DNA of 64,000 nt from WJMT01 sp964599635. Lineage in GTDB: Bacteria > Acidobacteriota > Aminicenantia > Aminicenantales > Aminicenantaceae. Below are positions 17,551-27,177 of this stretch, one piece after another. The notes under the pieces are model-generated. The model made no database searches and was not told the origin of the DNA. It saw only the letters and a program-made list of their open reading frames with translations. How positions within the stretch are numbered: position 1 is the stretch's first letter; every line of letters begins with the position of its first letter. Location: the NCBI GenBank assembly GCA_964599635.1, contig CAZRGM010000039.1, positions 124,001-188,000 of the forward strand. The letters are read 5' to 3'. The position numbers and the translations under genes were made by a program.

Positions 17551-18009
17551 ATGGGAATTGAATTAACAAGTAAAGCTTTTAAAAATGGTGAGATGATCCC
17601 TAAGGTCTATACATGTGATGGAGAGGACATGTCTCCTGCTTTATCCTGGGGTTCAGTCCCTGAAGGATCAGAAAGTATTTCTATTATTTGTGATGATCCT
17701 GACTCCCCCATAGGTACTTGGGTTCACTGGGTTGTTTACAATATTCCGCCGGACATAAGAGAACTCAAGGAAAACATAACCCCTGAAAGGCAGATAGAAA
17801 ATGGCGGGATTCAAGGAATGAATGATTTCAAGAAAATTGGATATGGAGGTCCCTGTCCTCATAGTGGGACTCACAGATATTTTTTTAAAATTTATGCTCT
17901 TGATACCAAGGTTGAACTCGAGCCAGGAGCTACAAAATCTCATTTGTTGATTTCAATGGAAGGACACATCCTTGATAAAGGTGATTTAATGGGGAAATAT
18001 AGCCGATGA
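17551..18009 (+). CDS. YbhB/YbcL-type phosphatidylethanolamine-binding (PEBP) protein
   Basis: A 152-residue PEBP-fold protein of the bacterial Raf-kinase-inhibitor-like group. Signatures: YTCDGEDMSPALSWG, SISIICDDPDSPIGTWVHWV and GGPCPHSGTHRYFFKIYALD, which line the anion/phosphate-binding pocket. No signal peptide, so cytoplasmic. An AAGGAGGGAT ribosome site precedes ATG 17551. It is 12 bp upstream of the large peptidase-propeller-barrel gene and so probably co-transcribed. Bacterial members have no settled physiological role. Confidence 0.9.
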   Translation: MGIELTSKAFKNGEMIPKVYTCDGEDMSPALSWGSVPEGSESISIICDDPDSPIGTWVHWVVYNIPPDIRELKENITPERQIENGGIQGMNDFKKIGYGGPCPHSGTHRYFFKIYALDTKVELEPGATKSHLLISMEGHILDKGDLMGKYSR

Positions 18010-18021
18010 AATAGGTGATTA

Positions 18022-21000
18022 ATGGGAAATAATTTTTTTGCAAAGAAATTTCTATTCCTCTTTTGTGTGTTTTCACTCTTTCTGAATTCGGCCATTTTAA
18101 ATGCTCAGTATTACGGACGAAACAAGGTTCAATATGAGACCTTTGACTATAGAGTTATGGAAACGGAGCATTTTAATGTTTATTTCTATCCTGAAATGGA
18201 AGATGCTGCGCTTCAAGCCGCAAGGATGGCTGAACGCTGGTATGCAAGATATTCTCGTCTACTCCATCATGAGCTCGAAGGAAAACAGCCTCTCATTCTT
18301 TATGCCAGCTCCACTCATTTTCAGCAGACTACCGCTATCACTGGAAATATTGGAGAAGGGACAGGGGGTGTCACAGAGCTTTTTAAGAGAAGAATTATAC
18401 TCCCATTTGCAGCCACTCTTTCAGCTACTGATCATGTGATAGGGCATGAACTTGTTCATGCTTTTCAGTTTGACATAACTTCTTTAGGGAATTCTTCCCA
18501 TGCGAGGATGGCTTCTCCTCTGCTTCAGTTTCCTTTATGGCTGATAGAAGGCATGGCTGAGTATCTGTCTATAGGTCCGGTTGATCCTCATACATCTATG
18601 TGGATGAGAGATGCCGTTAAAAAAAGGGAATTACCATCCATAAGAAGGCTTAAAGATCCAAGATTTTTCCCTTATAGATATGGACAGTCCTTATGGGCTT
18701 TTATAACAGGAAAATGGGGTGATAGAGCTGTATCGAAGATCATAAGGTCCGCAGCGCGTTTCAATAATTATGAGGCTGCTATCGAGGACTCTCTTAAAAT
18801 CGATATAAAAACTTTATCTAAGGATTGGCATAAGTCACTGAATGAATCATATGCTCCTCTTTTAGACAAAACTCAGATTTCATTAAAATCTGATTACCCT
18901 GTGATAAGAGGAAATGAAGAAGTGAGATTGAATGTGTCTCCCTCCATTAGTCCGGATGGAAACAAAGTGGTTTATTTTTCTAGCAAAAATTTGTTTTCTA
19001 TAGAATTGTACATGGCTGAGGTAAAGACAGGCAAAATAATGAGGAAATTAACCCGCACAGCCTTAAATCCTCATTTTGAGAGCCTTCAATTTATGAAATC
19101 GGCTGGAAGCTGGGATTTTCATGGAAAACGTTTTGCCTTTGGAGGCGTATCCAAAGGAAAACCAGTCATCAGTATTATTCATGCAGAATCAGGGAAAAAA
19201 GAAGAAGAAATCATATTTGATCATTTGGATGAAGTATTGGGACCGACTTGGTCTCCAGATGGAACAAGGATTGCTTTTTCTGCTCAAATGGGCGGTAGCT
19301 CAGATATATATATATATAATCTGAAAAAAGAAAGCCTAAAACAATTAACAAAAGATCCCTACGGAGATCTGCAGCCAGCTTGGTCTCCAGATGGAAAATC
19401 TATTGCATTTGTGACGGAGAGATTTTCAACAGATTTATCAACTTTAAACATAGGGAACTTAGAGATCGCTCTTATAGACCCATCCACTGGCGAGATTTCA
19501 AAGATTGTTGGTTTTAAGGGAGCCATGAATCTGGACCCTCAGTGGAGCGCTGATTCAGAACATTTGTTTTTTCTTTCAGATCATAACGGTATCAATAATA
19601 TTTACAGGATGGAACTTAATTCTAAAGAAATATCACAGATGACAAATGTGTACACCGGAGTGACTGGGATTACAGCTGACAGCCCGGCTTTTTCAGTATC
19701 TCAGAGAGACCCTACAATAGCTTATTGTGTCTATGAAAATGGGGCTTATAGTATTTATTATCAAGATGTTTCTGATTTGGATTTAGGGCAAAAAGGATAT
19801 CTAAATTTTGGAAGTCTAAGTCCTTCCATTCTTCCCCCTAGAAAAAAACCGGAAGGGGAAGTCATAAATCTTATCAAAAATCCGCTTTATGGACTGCCAG
19901 AAAAGACTGATTATCCAATAAAAAATTATAAGCCTACGTTAGAACTTGATTACATCAGTCAGCCCAGTTTTGCTATAGGGGCTGATCGATTTGGTCTCTA
20001 TACAGGGGGAGGGGTATCTTTTTTTTTCAGCGATATGTTGGGTTATCACAATTTATCGTCCATAATTCAGCTGAATAATCGTCCGGTAGATTCAGCTGGA
20101 ATCATAGGTTATAAGAATAGCAGGAAACGGCTGCATTGGGGGGGAATCCTACAGAGAATTCCATATGTAACCGGTAGCTATTCATTGCAGTATGGATTGG
20201 TCAACGGTGAGCCTGTTATAGAAGAGAGACAATATATATTTCGTCAGATTAATTATCAGGTTACTGGCTTTTCGGATTTTCCATTTTCTAAAGTATTAAG
20301 ACTTGAATTATCAGGGGGTTACCGTTTTGTTCAATACAATAATGAAGTATGGACGTGGACCTACTCTGCAATAGATGGGATGCAACTGGGAATCGAGAGA
20401 AAAAAAATGCCTTCTCCTGATGGATTGAGTTTAGGTTATTTTGATATGGCGTTGGTGCACGACAGCTCTTATTTTGGAGCGACGAGCCCAATTTTAGGGA
20501 AAAATTATATTTTAGAGTTTTCGCCCTATTTTGGCACCATTGATTTTGTAAATATTATTGCCGATTACAGGCATTATTTTATTCCTTTCAGCCCTTTTAC
20601 TCTGGCTTTTCGTTTTCTTCATTATGGGAGGTATGGAAGAGATGCAGAAGATTCTCGGCTATATCCCCTTTTTCTTGGGTTTGAAACATTTGTTCGGGGT
20701 TATAATTTAAACTCATTTAGTGCTGAAGAATGTGGTTCTCAAGGAGATTGTTTTACTTTCGATCAGTTACTTGGAAGCAAAGTTATTGTGGCGAATGCTG
20801 AACTTCGCTTCCCTCTTTTCCAAATTCTAGGACTTGGGAAAGGATATTATGGAATATTTCCAGTTGATTTTATTGCGTTTTTTGATTCAGGTCTAGCTTG
20901 GATGGAAAAAGAAGAAAATCGAGCTTGGTTTCTTGGGGGGAAAAGGAAATTTGTATCCAGTGCGGGCGTGGGGGTGCGTTGTAATCTATTTGGATATTTT

Positions 21001-21084
21001 GTTCTAGGATTGTCCTATGTGGCTCCATTTGACAGGCCGGAAAAAAATGGTTACTTTCAATTTACTCTTATGCCAGGATTTTGA
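18022..21084 (+). CDS. outer-membrane peptidase-MA / TolB-like propeller / Omp85-like barrel fusion protein
   Basis: A 1020-residue exported protein of three parts. Residues 1-29: signal peptide ending LNAQ. Residues 40-290: gluzincin-like domain with HELVH (His142, Glu143, His146) and a downstream WLIEGMAEYLS supplying Glu176 as third metal ligand. Residues about 300-620: PD40/TolB-type propeller blades (PSISPDGNKVVYFSS, PTWSPDGTRIAFSA, PAWSPDGKSIAFV, PQWSADSEHLFFLSD). Residues about 660-1020: surface-antigen barrel with GRDAEDSRLYPLFLGFETF and VRGYN, the aromatic RGY-type motif of Omp85 C-terminal domains, ending TLMPGF. Predicted to sit in the outer membrane and display or shield a metallopeptidase. 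Start at ATG 18022 after AGGTGA. The substrate is not inferable. Confidence 0.8.
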   Translation: MGNNFFAKKFLFLFCVFSLFLNSAILNAQYYGRNKVQYETFDYRVMETEHFNVYFYPEMEDAALQAARMAERWYARYSRLLHHELEGKQPLILYASSTHFQQTTAITGNIGEGTGGVTELFKRRIILPFAATLSATDHVIGHELVHAFQFDITSLGNSSHARMASPLLQFPLWLIEGMAEYLSIGPVDPHTSMWMRDAVKKRELPSIRRLKDPRFFPYRYGQSLWAFITGKWGDRAVSKIIRSAARFNNYEAAIEDSLKIDIKTLSKDWHKSLNESYAPLLDKTQISLKSDYPVIRGNEEVRLNVSPSISPDGNKVVYFSSKNLFSIELYMAEVKTGKIMRKLTRTALNPHFESLQFMKSAGSWDFHGKRFAFGGVSKGKPVISIIHAESGKKEEEIIFDHLDEVLGPTWSPDGTRIAFSAQMGGSSDIYIYNLKKESLKQLTKDPYGDLQPAWSPDGKSIAFVTERFSTDLSTLNIGNLEIALIDPSTGEISKIVGFKGAMNLDPQWSADSEHLFFLSDHNGINNIYRMELNSKEISQMTNVYTGVTGITADSPAFSVSQRDPTIAYCVYENGAYSIYYQDVSDLDLGQKGYLNFGSLSPSILPPRKKPEGEVINLIKNPLYGLPEKTDYPIKNYKPTLELDYISQPSFAIGADRFGLYTGGGVSFFFSDMLGYHNLSSIIQLNNRPVDSAGIIGYKNSRKRLHWGGILQRIPYVTGSYSLQYGLVNGEPVIEERQYIFRQINYQVTGFSDFPFSKVLRLELSGGYRFVQYNNEVWTWTYSAIDGMQLGIERKKMPSPDGLSLGYFDMALVHDSSYFGATSPILGKNYILEFSPYFGTIDFVNIIADYRHYFIPFSPFTLAFRFLHYGRYGRDAEDSRLYPLFLGFETFVRGYNLNSFSAEECGSQGDCFTFDQLLGSKVIVANAELRFPLFQILGLGKGYYGIFPVDFIAFFDSGLAWMEKEENRAWFLGGKRKFVSSAGVGVRCNLFGYFVLGLSYVAPFDRPEKNGYFQFTLMPGF

Positions 21085-21115
21085 TCTTTAGAAGTAAATC
21101 CTGGATAATTCCAAA

Positions 21116-21862
21116 TTAGAAGAACCCAAACAATTTGAATGCCATGACCGCGATGGCGATACCCAGAATGATGCGTATTATCTTTTCCCCTCCTTTTACA
21201 GCCGCATGAGCTCCCCACCATCCTCCGATTCCATTCCCAGCAGCGAGTATAAGTCCATACTTCCAATTGATATTCCCTGTATATAAAAATATAACGAAAG
21301 CCGGTATGGTGTAGATTAAAATGATAAAAACTTTATGCATGTTGACTAAGATTAAATTGACTCTTAAAAGATGATAGAGAGCTGCCATAAAAAGAAAACC
21401 AACTCCTACCTGAATAAAACCTCCATAAAATCCTATCCCAAATAATGCGGGATAAATGAACCAGCTTCTTTCTAAATGAGGTTTCTTGTTTTCGTTTTTA
21501 TAGGCAGGACTCATAAAGAGGGAAAGGACTATGAAAATAAGAACTCCTCCTAAAATTTTTTGAAAGAGAACATTGCTGACTTGAGTAGCCGCGGCAGCTC
21601 CGATGACAGCGCCAGGCAGGGTGAATAAAGCTAAAAAAGAGCTTTTTTTAAAGTTTTGTACTTTATTTTTTCTAAAAGAGGCGACGGCGAACATATTTTG
21701 GATTATCAAACCTATCCTATTTGTCCCATTAGCAATGGGGGCGTCAAGACCCATAAATATAAGTGTAGGTAAGGTCAAACTGGAGCCTCCCCCTGCATTA
21801 ACATTAATGAATCCAGCAATAGTTCCCACGCAGAAGAGGAGAAGCAGATGAGTCCATTCCAT
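21116..21862 (-). CDS. TauE/SafE family membrane permease (sulfite/anion exporter-like)
   Basis: A 248-residue polytopic protein with about eight hydrophobic segments in two repeats. The first repeat carries GTIAGFINVNAGGGSSLTLP, the family's opening signature; the second begins GIGFYGGFIQVGVGFLFM. TauE/SafE proteins export sulfite, sulfoacetate or related organic anions across the inner membrane, but substrate cannot be assigned from sequence. Transcribed alone on the minus strand, convergent with the barrel fusion gene (32 bp between stops). Confidence 0.85.
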   Translation of the reverse strand: MEWTHLLLLFCVGTIAGFINVNAGGGSSLTLPTLIFMGLDAPIANGTNRIGLIIQNMFAVASFRKNKVQNFKKSSFLALFTLPGAVIGAAAATQVSNVLFQKILGGVLIFIVLSLFMSPAYKNENKKPHLERSWFIYPALFGIGFYGGFIQVGVGFLFMAALYHLLRVNLILVNMHKVFIILIYTIPAFVIFLYTGNINWKYGLILAAGNGIGGWWGAHAAVKGGEKIIRIILGIAIAVMAFKLFGFF

Positions 21863-22064
21863 TTGAGGATTATATCCCTAGAATTGTTTTTTATTTTTCA
21901 AAGAAGTCATCATACTATATTTGCCCAAAAGACTCCAGATTAGATCATTTTATTCATAGGTTGCGTCTATCCTCACATTCAAATTTAACATGATTGAAAA
22001 TTTTATCTGGATTTCATTTCGATTGATTGAGAAAAGAAAATTGTTGATAATAATAGGCATAGAA

Positions 22065-23189
22065 ATGAATCAAATTCATATTCATCCTCTTTTAGACAAA
22101 AATGTGCAGAAAAGAGCCCGGATTTATGAGAAAGAAAAGCGTAAAATCGCCTTATTTAAGATGTTTATTTTTCTCATTATAATCCTTTCTTTTTATTATT
22201 CTGGATTGAGTCATAAGCTTGCTGGTTTGTATGAAAATAATGTGATCGTTTTAGCGTTCAGTCTTTATGTTCTTTTTTTTCAGCTTTGTTTATTTATCTT
22301 CACTCTCCCGATTGATTATGCCGATAGTTATTTACACGAACACAAATGGGGCTTCTCGAATCAAACCATGACCAGTTGGCTGATTGAACAAGGAAAGTCA
22401 TTCTTTGTTGATCTCTTAATGATGTGGTTCTTGTTGGGTTTGCTTTTTTTTATCATGAATGAATGCCCTCGTTTTTGGTGGTTGATTGCCGGTTTAGGGA
22501 GTGCCTTGGTGAGTGTTGTCTTTTCCACTCTTTTTCCTGTCTTGATCTTTCCCATTTTTAATAAATATACTCCCATTAGAAACAAGAATCTTACCCATGC
22601 TCTAGAAAAAATACTTTCTAAAGGAGATCTTAAAAGTAGCGGTTTTTTTATGGAAGATATGAGTCGGCAAACAAAAAAGGAGAATGCTTTTTTAGCGGGT
22701 TTAGGGAAAACGAGAAGGGTTGTTCTGGGAGACAATTTAATAGATAATATGTCTGTTCCTGAAATCGTATCCATTATTGCCCATGAAGTGGGACATTATA
22801 AGTATAAGCATATTTGGAAATTCATTGCACTCGGCACATTCCAGCAGATTATTGTGTTTTTTTTATTAGACTGTATTATGCGATCAATTTTTCCTGGTTT
22901 CTTGAGTGGAATTAGAAACAACTTGACTCTTTTTCCGTTTTTTATTCTTGTTTTGGGATTTCTATCCACTTTTATTTTTGGTCCTATCGGAAATGCAGTT
23001 TCAAGAAAATATGAGAAACAAGCAGACCAATATGCCATAGAGAATATCGAAGACAAAAATTCATTTTCTGAGGCCATCGCAGGACTCGCAAATCGAAACC
23101 TTGTTAATGCCTATCCAGAAAAGTGGATAGAGATTCTTTTTTACTCTCATCCTCCAGTTGGGGAAAGGTTAAAAATGGCCGAGAAATAA
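22065..23189 (+). CDS. M48 (Ste24-like) membrane zinc metalloprotease
   Basis: An integral-membrane CAAX-prenyl-protease-type M48 peptidase with about seven hydrophobic segments. The zinc site is HEVGH (first His codon at 22782), with the distal Glu in RKYEKQADQYA and a final SHPPVGERL typical of Ste24/YhfN proteins. It cuts peptides within or near the inner membrane, often for protein quality control. The start is uncertain: ATG 22065 (MNQIHIHP) gives a 374-residue protein of normal Ste24 length, while an upstream ATG at 21990 would add 25 residues; neither has a clear ribosome site. Confidence 0.85.
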   Translation: MNQIHIHPLLDKNVQKRARIYEKEKRKIALFKMFIFLIIILSFYYSGLSHKLAGLYENNVIVLAFSLYVLFFQLCLFIFTLPIDYADSYLHEHKWGFSNQTMTSWLIEQGKSFFVDLLMMWFLLGLLFFIMNECPRFWWLIAGLGSALVSVVFSTLFPVLIFPIFNKYTPIRNKNLTHALEKILSKGDLKSSGFFMEDMSRQTKKENAFLAGLGKTRRVVLGDNLIDNMSVPEIVSIIAHEVGHYKYKHIWKFIALGTFQQIIVFFLLDCIMRSIFPGFLSGIRNNLTLFPFFILVLGFLSTFIFGPIGNAVSRKYEKQADQYAIENIEDKNSFSEAIAGLANRNLVNAYPEKWIEILFYSHPPVGERLKMAEK

Positions 23190-23220
23190 ATTGTTTTTTT
23201 AGTTGACTTATTTTAGCATT

Positions 23221-24642
23221 ATGAATAAAAAGGCAGGTTTTATGGACAAGAAAAAACTCAAGGATAGGACTAGATTAGATAAAAAAAACATGGATTTAGA
23301 GAAAAAACTGTTAGAGACTGAAGAGGGTTTTGTTGAGATGAAACTGGAGCTGGAATCTGCCAGGAAGAAGCAAAAGAATTTACTCTCCATTATTAATTCT
23401 ATAGATGACATTTTTTTTATCTTAGGTCTGGACGGAGCCTTCATTCGTTATTGTCAGAGTCCTGAAAAAGTCAAACTATTTTTAAACTCTGATAAGTTTT
23501 TGGGAGAACATTTCAGCGATGTATTCCCCAGTGATGTGAGTAAGAAAATACAAAAATCAATCAATGAAATTGAAGAATGCAACAAACCTTCATTTTTTGA
23601 ATATTCTATGAATATTCAGGGAAAAGAAAATGTATTTGAGGCGAAAATTTCAAAATTTGATTCTATGGGTGGGAAATTTTTTGGATTTATATTTGGAATA
23701 AAAAATATAACAGAGAGTCGGAGAAAAGAAGAATTATTGGTGAAAAATGAACAAAAATATAAAGCCATATTCAGTCAAAGCACTGAATATGTATTTCTTG
23801 CGGATATTGATACGAGGAGAATATTAGAGTCTAACAAAGCTGTTCAGAATTTATTGGGATATACTCAAGATGAAATTAAAGACCTAACAATTTATGACTT
23901 TTTTATGGTTAATGAGGAAGACATTTATCAAAAGATTTTAGATGTACTCAAAAAACATTCCTATTTTATTGGGGAAAGAAAGCTTCGACGTAAGAGCGGG
24001 AATCTTGTGGATGTCGAAATCAGTGTCAGTATTATTTCTTTTAGTGGGGAGAAGGCGCTTTGTTTTGTTGCAAGAGATATCACACCGAGAAAATTAGCTC
24101 AGGAGCAGCTTTATCATGCCGCAACCCATGACCGCTTAACAGGATTGAAAAACCGGCTCTTATTTTATGATATGATGGGAAAAGAGTTAGCCAGAGCAAG
24201 ACGAAATAAGTACATGACTGCTCTTATCTATATTGATTTGGATTATTTTAAACGCATCAATGATACTAAGGGACATAGCATCGGAGATAAGCTTTTGGTT
24301 GCTGTAGGGGCGCGCTTAAATACTCTGAAAAGAGATTCAGATATATTGGCACGGATGGGGGGCGACGAATTTATTGTTCTTCTTTCAGATATAAAAGATG
24401 AAAAAGATGTTTCCAAAAAAGCTCATGGAATATTATTTGGACTTCAGAGATCTTTTGAGGTTGAAGGTTATCGTCTTGAGATCACAGCAAGTGTTGGATA
24501 CTCAATATTCCCTAAAGATGGGACTTCTCCCGAAACTCTTATTAAATCATCAGATATCGCTATGTATTTTGCTAAAACTCATGGAAGAAATAGATGCGAA
24601 AGATATTCTCCTGACCTTAAAAAGGAATTGGATCATATTTAA
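23221..24642 (+). CDS. PAS-PAS-GGDEF diguanylate cyclase
   Basis: Soluble sensor cyclase without transmembrane helices. Layout: charged coiled coil (about residues 5-50), PAS domain 1 (about 60-170), PAS domain 2 (about 180-290), GGDEF domain to the end (about 300-465). The active site is intact, MGGDEF, preceded by RDSD, which matches the RxxD inhibitory site of product-regulated cyclases, so it likely makes cyclic di-GMP under feedback. Start may be ATG 23221 or ATG 23242 (weak AAGGCAGG upstream). The last 4 bp overlap the end of the convergent PurF-like gene. The signal sensed by the PAS domains is unknown. Confidence 0.88.
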   Translation: MNKKAGFMDKKKLKDRTRLDKKNMDLEKKLLETEEGFVEMKLELESARKKQKNLLSIINSIDDIFFILGLDGAFIRYCQSPEKVKLFLNSDKFLGEHFSDVFPSDVSKKIQKSINEIEECNKPSFFEYSMNIQGKENVFEAKISKFDSMGGKFFGFIFGIKNITESRRKEELLVKNEQKYKAIFSQSTEYVFLADIDTRRILESNKAVQNLLGYTQDEIKDLTIYDFFMVNEEDIYQKILDVLKKHSYFIGERKLRRKSGNLVDVEISVSIISFSGEKALCFVARDITPRKLAQEQLYHAATHDRLTGLKNRLLFYDMMGKELARARRNKYMTALIYIDLDYFKRINDTKGHSIGDKLLVAVGARLNTLKRDSDILARMGGDEFIVLLSDIKDEKDVSKKAHGILFGLQRSFEVEGYRLEITASVGYSIFPKDGTSPETLIKSSDIAMYFAKTHGRNRCERYSPDLKKELDHI

Positions 24643-26048
24643 GAAAAAGGCTCTTCTCCATCCCAGCAATAAGTACACAATTTATTTTTAGGCAGTCCTA
24701 TGGCATCCACAAGATCATCCAGTTTTTGATATTTCAATGAGGTGAGATTAAGCATTTGTCTAATTTTTTCTACCATCTGATTGTATTTTTCAGATCCATA
24801 TTTTGAATATTCTTTAATATCCGTAGAGTCTTTGTTTTCTAGCTGCCTTATAGCAAGTCTTGCAGCAAGATCAAGCTCTGACTTTGAAGTAGAAAAGTTA
24901 AGAAATTTGCATTTGTATAAAAGAGGAGGGCAGGCTGGCCTCATATGCACCTCTAATGCATTTAATTTAAACAATCTCTGTATGGTATCTTTTAATTGGG
25001 TTCCCCTGACGATAGAATCCTCACAAAAAAGCAATTTTTTCTGCTCAATCATTTCATGTACAGGAATGAGTTTCATTTTTGCAACCAAATCTCTCGCTTT
25101 TTGTTCTTGAGGCATGAAACTTCTCTGCCAGGTGGGGGTGTATTTGACAAAAGGTCGTTTAAAAGGGATGCCTGTCCTATTGGCATAACCGAGACCGTGA
25201 GCAATGCCTGAATCAGGTATTCCGGCTACAAAATCTGGTTTGATGTCATCATTTTCAGCGAGCTTTTCTCCACATTTATTTCTGACATGTTCGACATTGA
25301 TTCCTTCATAACTCGATGAGGGATATCCATAATAAACCCAGAGAAAGGTACAAATCTGCATATTCTTTTGAGGGGATTTTTTTTGTTCAAATCCTTCTTC
25401 ATTAACAAATATGATTTCACCGGGTCCCAGAAATTTAATTGTTTCAAAACCTAAATTGGGAAAGGCACACGTCTCAAGAGTCACCGCATATCCTTCACTT
25501 TTTTTCCCCAGTATCACTGGGGTGCGGCCGAGTTTATCTCTTGCGGCATACAGCCCTTTTTTTGTTAAGATCAGAATAGAACAGGAGCCTTTTATGGTTT
25601 CCTGTACTTTGTTAATCCCAGCTTCAAAGGATTCTTCTTGATTTATGAGTACTGAAATGAGCTCAGTAGGATTGATTTTCCCATTATTTATTTCAGAAAA
25701 ATGGATTCTGTTGTGTTTGAGTACTTTTTTAAGAATGTCATCGATATTATTTATGGCGCCGACAGTGACAATGGCGTAGTCCCCCAAGTGAGAGCGGATA
25801 ATCAAGGGTTGGTTTTCAAAATCACTGATGACTCCTATCCCTGTTTTTCCATACATAGATTTGATGTCATCTCCGAATTTTGACCTGAACAATGCATTCT
25901 CTATATTATGAATGTGTTTTGTAAAGCCCTGCTTATTCCGGACCGCGAGTCCTCCTCTTTTCGTTCCTAAATGGGAATGATAGTCAGTGCCGTAAAATAA
26001 GTCTTTGACTGCATCCTTTTTTGAGATAACGCCAAAAAAACCTCCCAT
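24639..26048 (-). CDS. PurF-like amidophosphoribosyltransferase homologue lacking the N-terminal Cys
   Basis: Two-domain protein with an N-terminal glutaminase-type (Ntn) fold and a C-terminal type I phosphoribosyltransferase domain. The PRPP loop reads LLFCEDSIVRGTQ, matching the VDDSIVRGT of PurF, and PDSGIAHGLGYA is also family-like. However, PurF uses Cys immediately after the start Met as glutaminase nucleophile (MCGI), whereas here the sequence is MGGFFGV, with Gly in that place. The start is firm: AAGGAGA lies 7 nt upstream. So it should not hydrolyse glutamine in the usual way; it may use free ammonia or have another role. A C-terminal LCTYCWDGEEPF resembles the iron-sulfur or Zn-binding end of PurF. 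Convergent with the cyclase gene. Confidence 0.8.
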   Translation of the reverse strand: MGGFFGVISKKDAVKDLFYGTDYHSHLGTKRGGLAVRNKQGFTKHIHNIENALFRSKFGDDIKSMYGKTGIGVISDFENQPLIIRSHLGDYAIVTVGAINNIDDILKKVLKHNRIHFSEINNGKINPTELISVLINQEESFEAGINKVQETIKGSCSILILTKKGLYAARDKLGRTPVILGKKSEGYAVTLETCAFPNLGFETIKFLGPGEIIFVNEEGFEQKKSPQKNMQICTFLWVYYGYPSSSYEGINVEHVRNKCGEKLAENDDIKPDFVAGIPDSGIAHGLGYANRTGIPFKRPFVKYTPTWQRSFMPQEQKARDLVAKMKLIPVHEMIEQKKLLFCEDSIVRGTQLKDTIQRLFKLNALEVHMRPACPPLLYKCKFLNFSTSKSELDLAARLAIRQLENKDSTDIKEYSKYGSEKYNQMVEKIRQMLNLTSLKYQKLDDLVDAIGLPKNKLCTYCWDGEEPFS

Positions 26049-26110
26049 CAGATTTCTCCTTCAAGTTAAAATTTTATAGATAACCTCAATTTCATGAAGC
26101 TCTTAGCTAC

Positions 26111-26132
26111 CTCGAGTCGTGATTAATCCAGG
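26111..26132 (+). repeat. right-end-like copy of the dispersed repeat
   Basis: CTCGAGTCGTGATTAATCCAGG resembles the right end GGCTCGTGAATCATTCAGG of the 14637 element. Read on the other strand, the following bases (AGGTAGCT then CTTCATGAA) also follow that element's interior loosely. A degenerate end-copy in the 26049-26307 spacer. Confidence 0.4.
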
Positions 26133-26257
26133 TTAAATAATTCTACACTATTGAAACGATTATTTAAAAGGTATTATCATATTTGAATTTCTTTTAGGCC
26201 TGCGGCTCATGTTTTACCTTTCAAATTTAATAGATTTAATCTTTATTTATAGTGGGA

Positions 26258-26286
26258 TTGATGATTGATTCATAAAAAAGTATAAT
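26258..26286 (+). promoter_or_regulatory. sigma-70-type promoter before the DUF4097-like lipoprotein gene
   Basis: TTGATG (26258-26263), 17 bp spacer, TATAAT (26281-26286), 21 bp before ATG 26308. Its spacer includes ATTCATAAAAAA, the left-end core of the dispersed repeat. Confidence 0.5.
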
Positions 26287-26307
26287 TATATTAAGGAATA
26301 TAAAATA

Positions 26308-27123
26308 ATGAAAATGAGGAATTTTATTTTTTATTCTGCACTTCTTTTTATCCTTGTTATTTTTAATCTCTCATGTGTGATCAGAATAGTCGATTATGGT
26401 GACCCAAGAGGTTTAGTTCTAGTTAAGGATTTTCACCGAAGTATCCCATTTTCTCCTGGTGGTGTGGTCTCATTGAGAAATTTCGATGGAATGATAGAAA
26501 TTACAGGATGGGATCGAAATGAAATTGACGTTTATGGGCAAAAAATGATTCCTAAGTCAGAACGGGAAGAGTTTTCGTTTTTAGGGGCGAGAAAAGATAG
26601 GGCTCGCATTTATCTGCAAAAGTATGAAGATTATGATGTTTATATACACACAAAATCGATTTCAGAGAAGGCAGATAATACGTTTGTCGATTATTATATA
26701 AAGACCCCTCGTTTAATAAATCTCGAATATATTTTTGCTAGAAATGGGGAGGTCTTTATTGCAGATATATATGGATCTGCTTCTGTTAAACTGGAGCAAG
26801 GGAATATTGACGTTGAAAATTTTTCTGGATCCCTGGATGCTTCAGTCATTAAAGGTTCCATACAAGCCAGTCTTTATGATTTAAGGGATGAGGATGTCAT
26901 CACTTTAAGCTCCCGAGAAGGAGATATCACTCTATTTCTTCAAAAGAATGTTAATGCTGAGATAAGAGCATTCCTACCGCAAGGGGAATTAAAATCTGAA
27001 TTTGAATTAGCTCAACCAAGGGAAGAGGCTGAAGTTTATTTTAAATTAGGCGAAGGAGGAGCTTCTGTTTTTTTAACCGCTTTGGATGGTAATATTAATC
27101 TTAAGATCATAAAATCTGATTAG
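26308..27123 (+). CDS. lipoprotein with DUF4097-like beta-helix adhesin domain
   Basis: A lipoprotein signal covers residues 1-23, with the lipobox LSC (Cys at residue 23) after a hydrophobic core ALLFILVIF. The mature part has serial short beta repeats: GGVVSLRNFDGMIEITGWD, NGEVFIADIYGSASVKLEQG, GNIDVENFSGSLDASVIKGS and REGDITLFL. That pattern fits DUF4097/adhesin-like beta-helix proteins, which are of unknown function. ATG 26308 has AAGGAAT upstream. A second gene (DUF3014) follows 54 bp downstream and may be co-transcribed. Confidence 0.65.
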   Translation: MKMRNFIFYSALLFILVIFNLSCVIRIVDYGDPRGLVLVKDFHRSIPFSPGGVVSLRNFDGMIEITGWDRNEIDVYGQKMIPKSEREEFSFLGARKDRARIYLQKYEDYDVYIHTKSISEKADNTFVDYYIKTPRLINLEYIFARNGEVFIADIYGSASVKLEQGNIDVENFSGSLDASVIKGSIQASLYDLRDEDVITLSSREGDITLFLQKNVNAEIRAFLPQGELKSEFELAQPREEAEVYFKLGEGGASVFLTALDGNINLKIIKSD

Positions 27124-27177
27124 AAGTTTTGGAGGCTTTATGGGTACTTGTTTATAAAAAAAGAAAGGAGGTAGATA

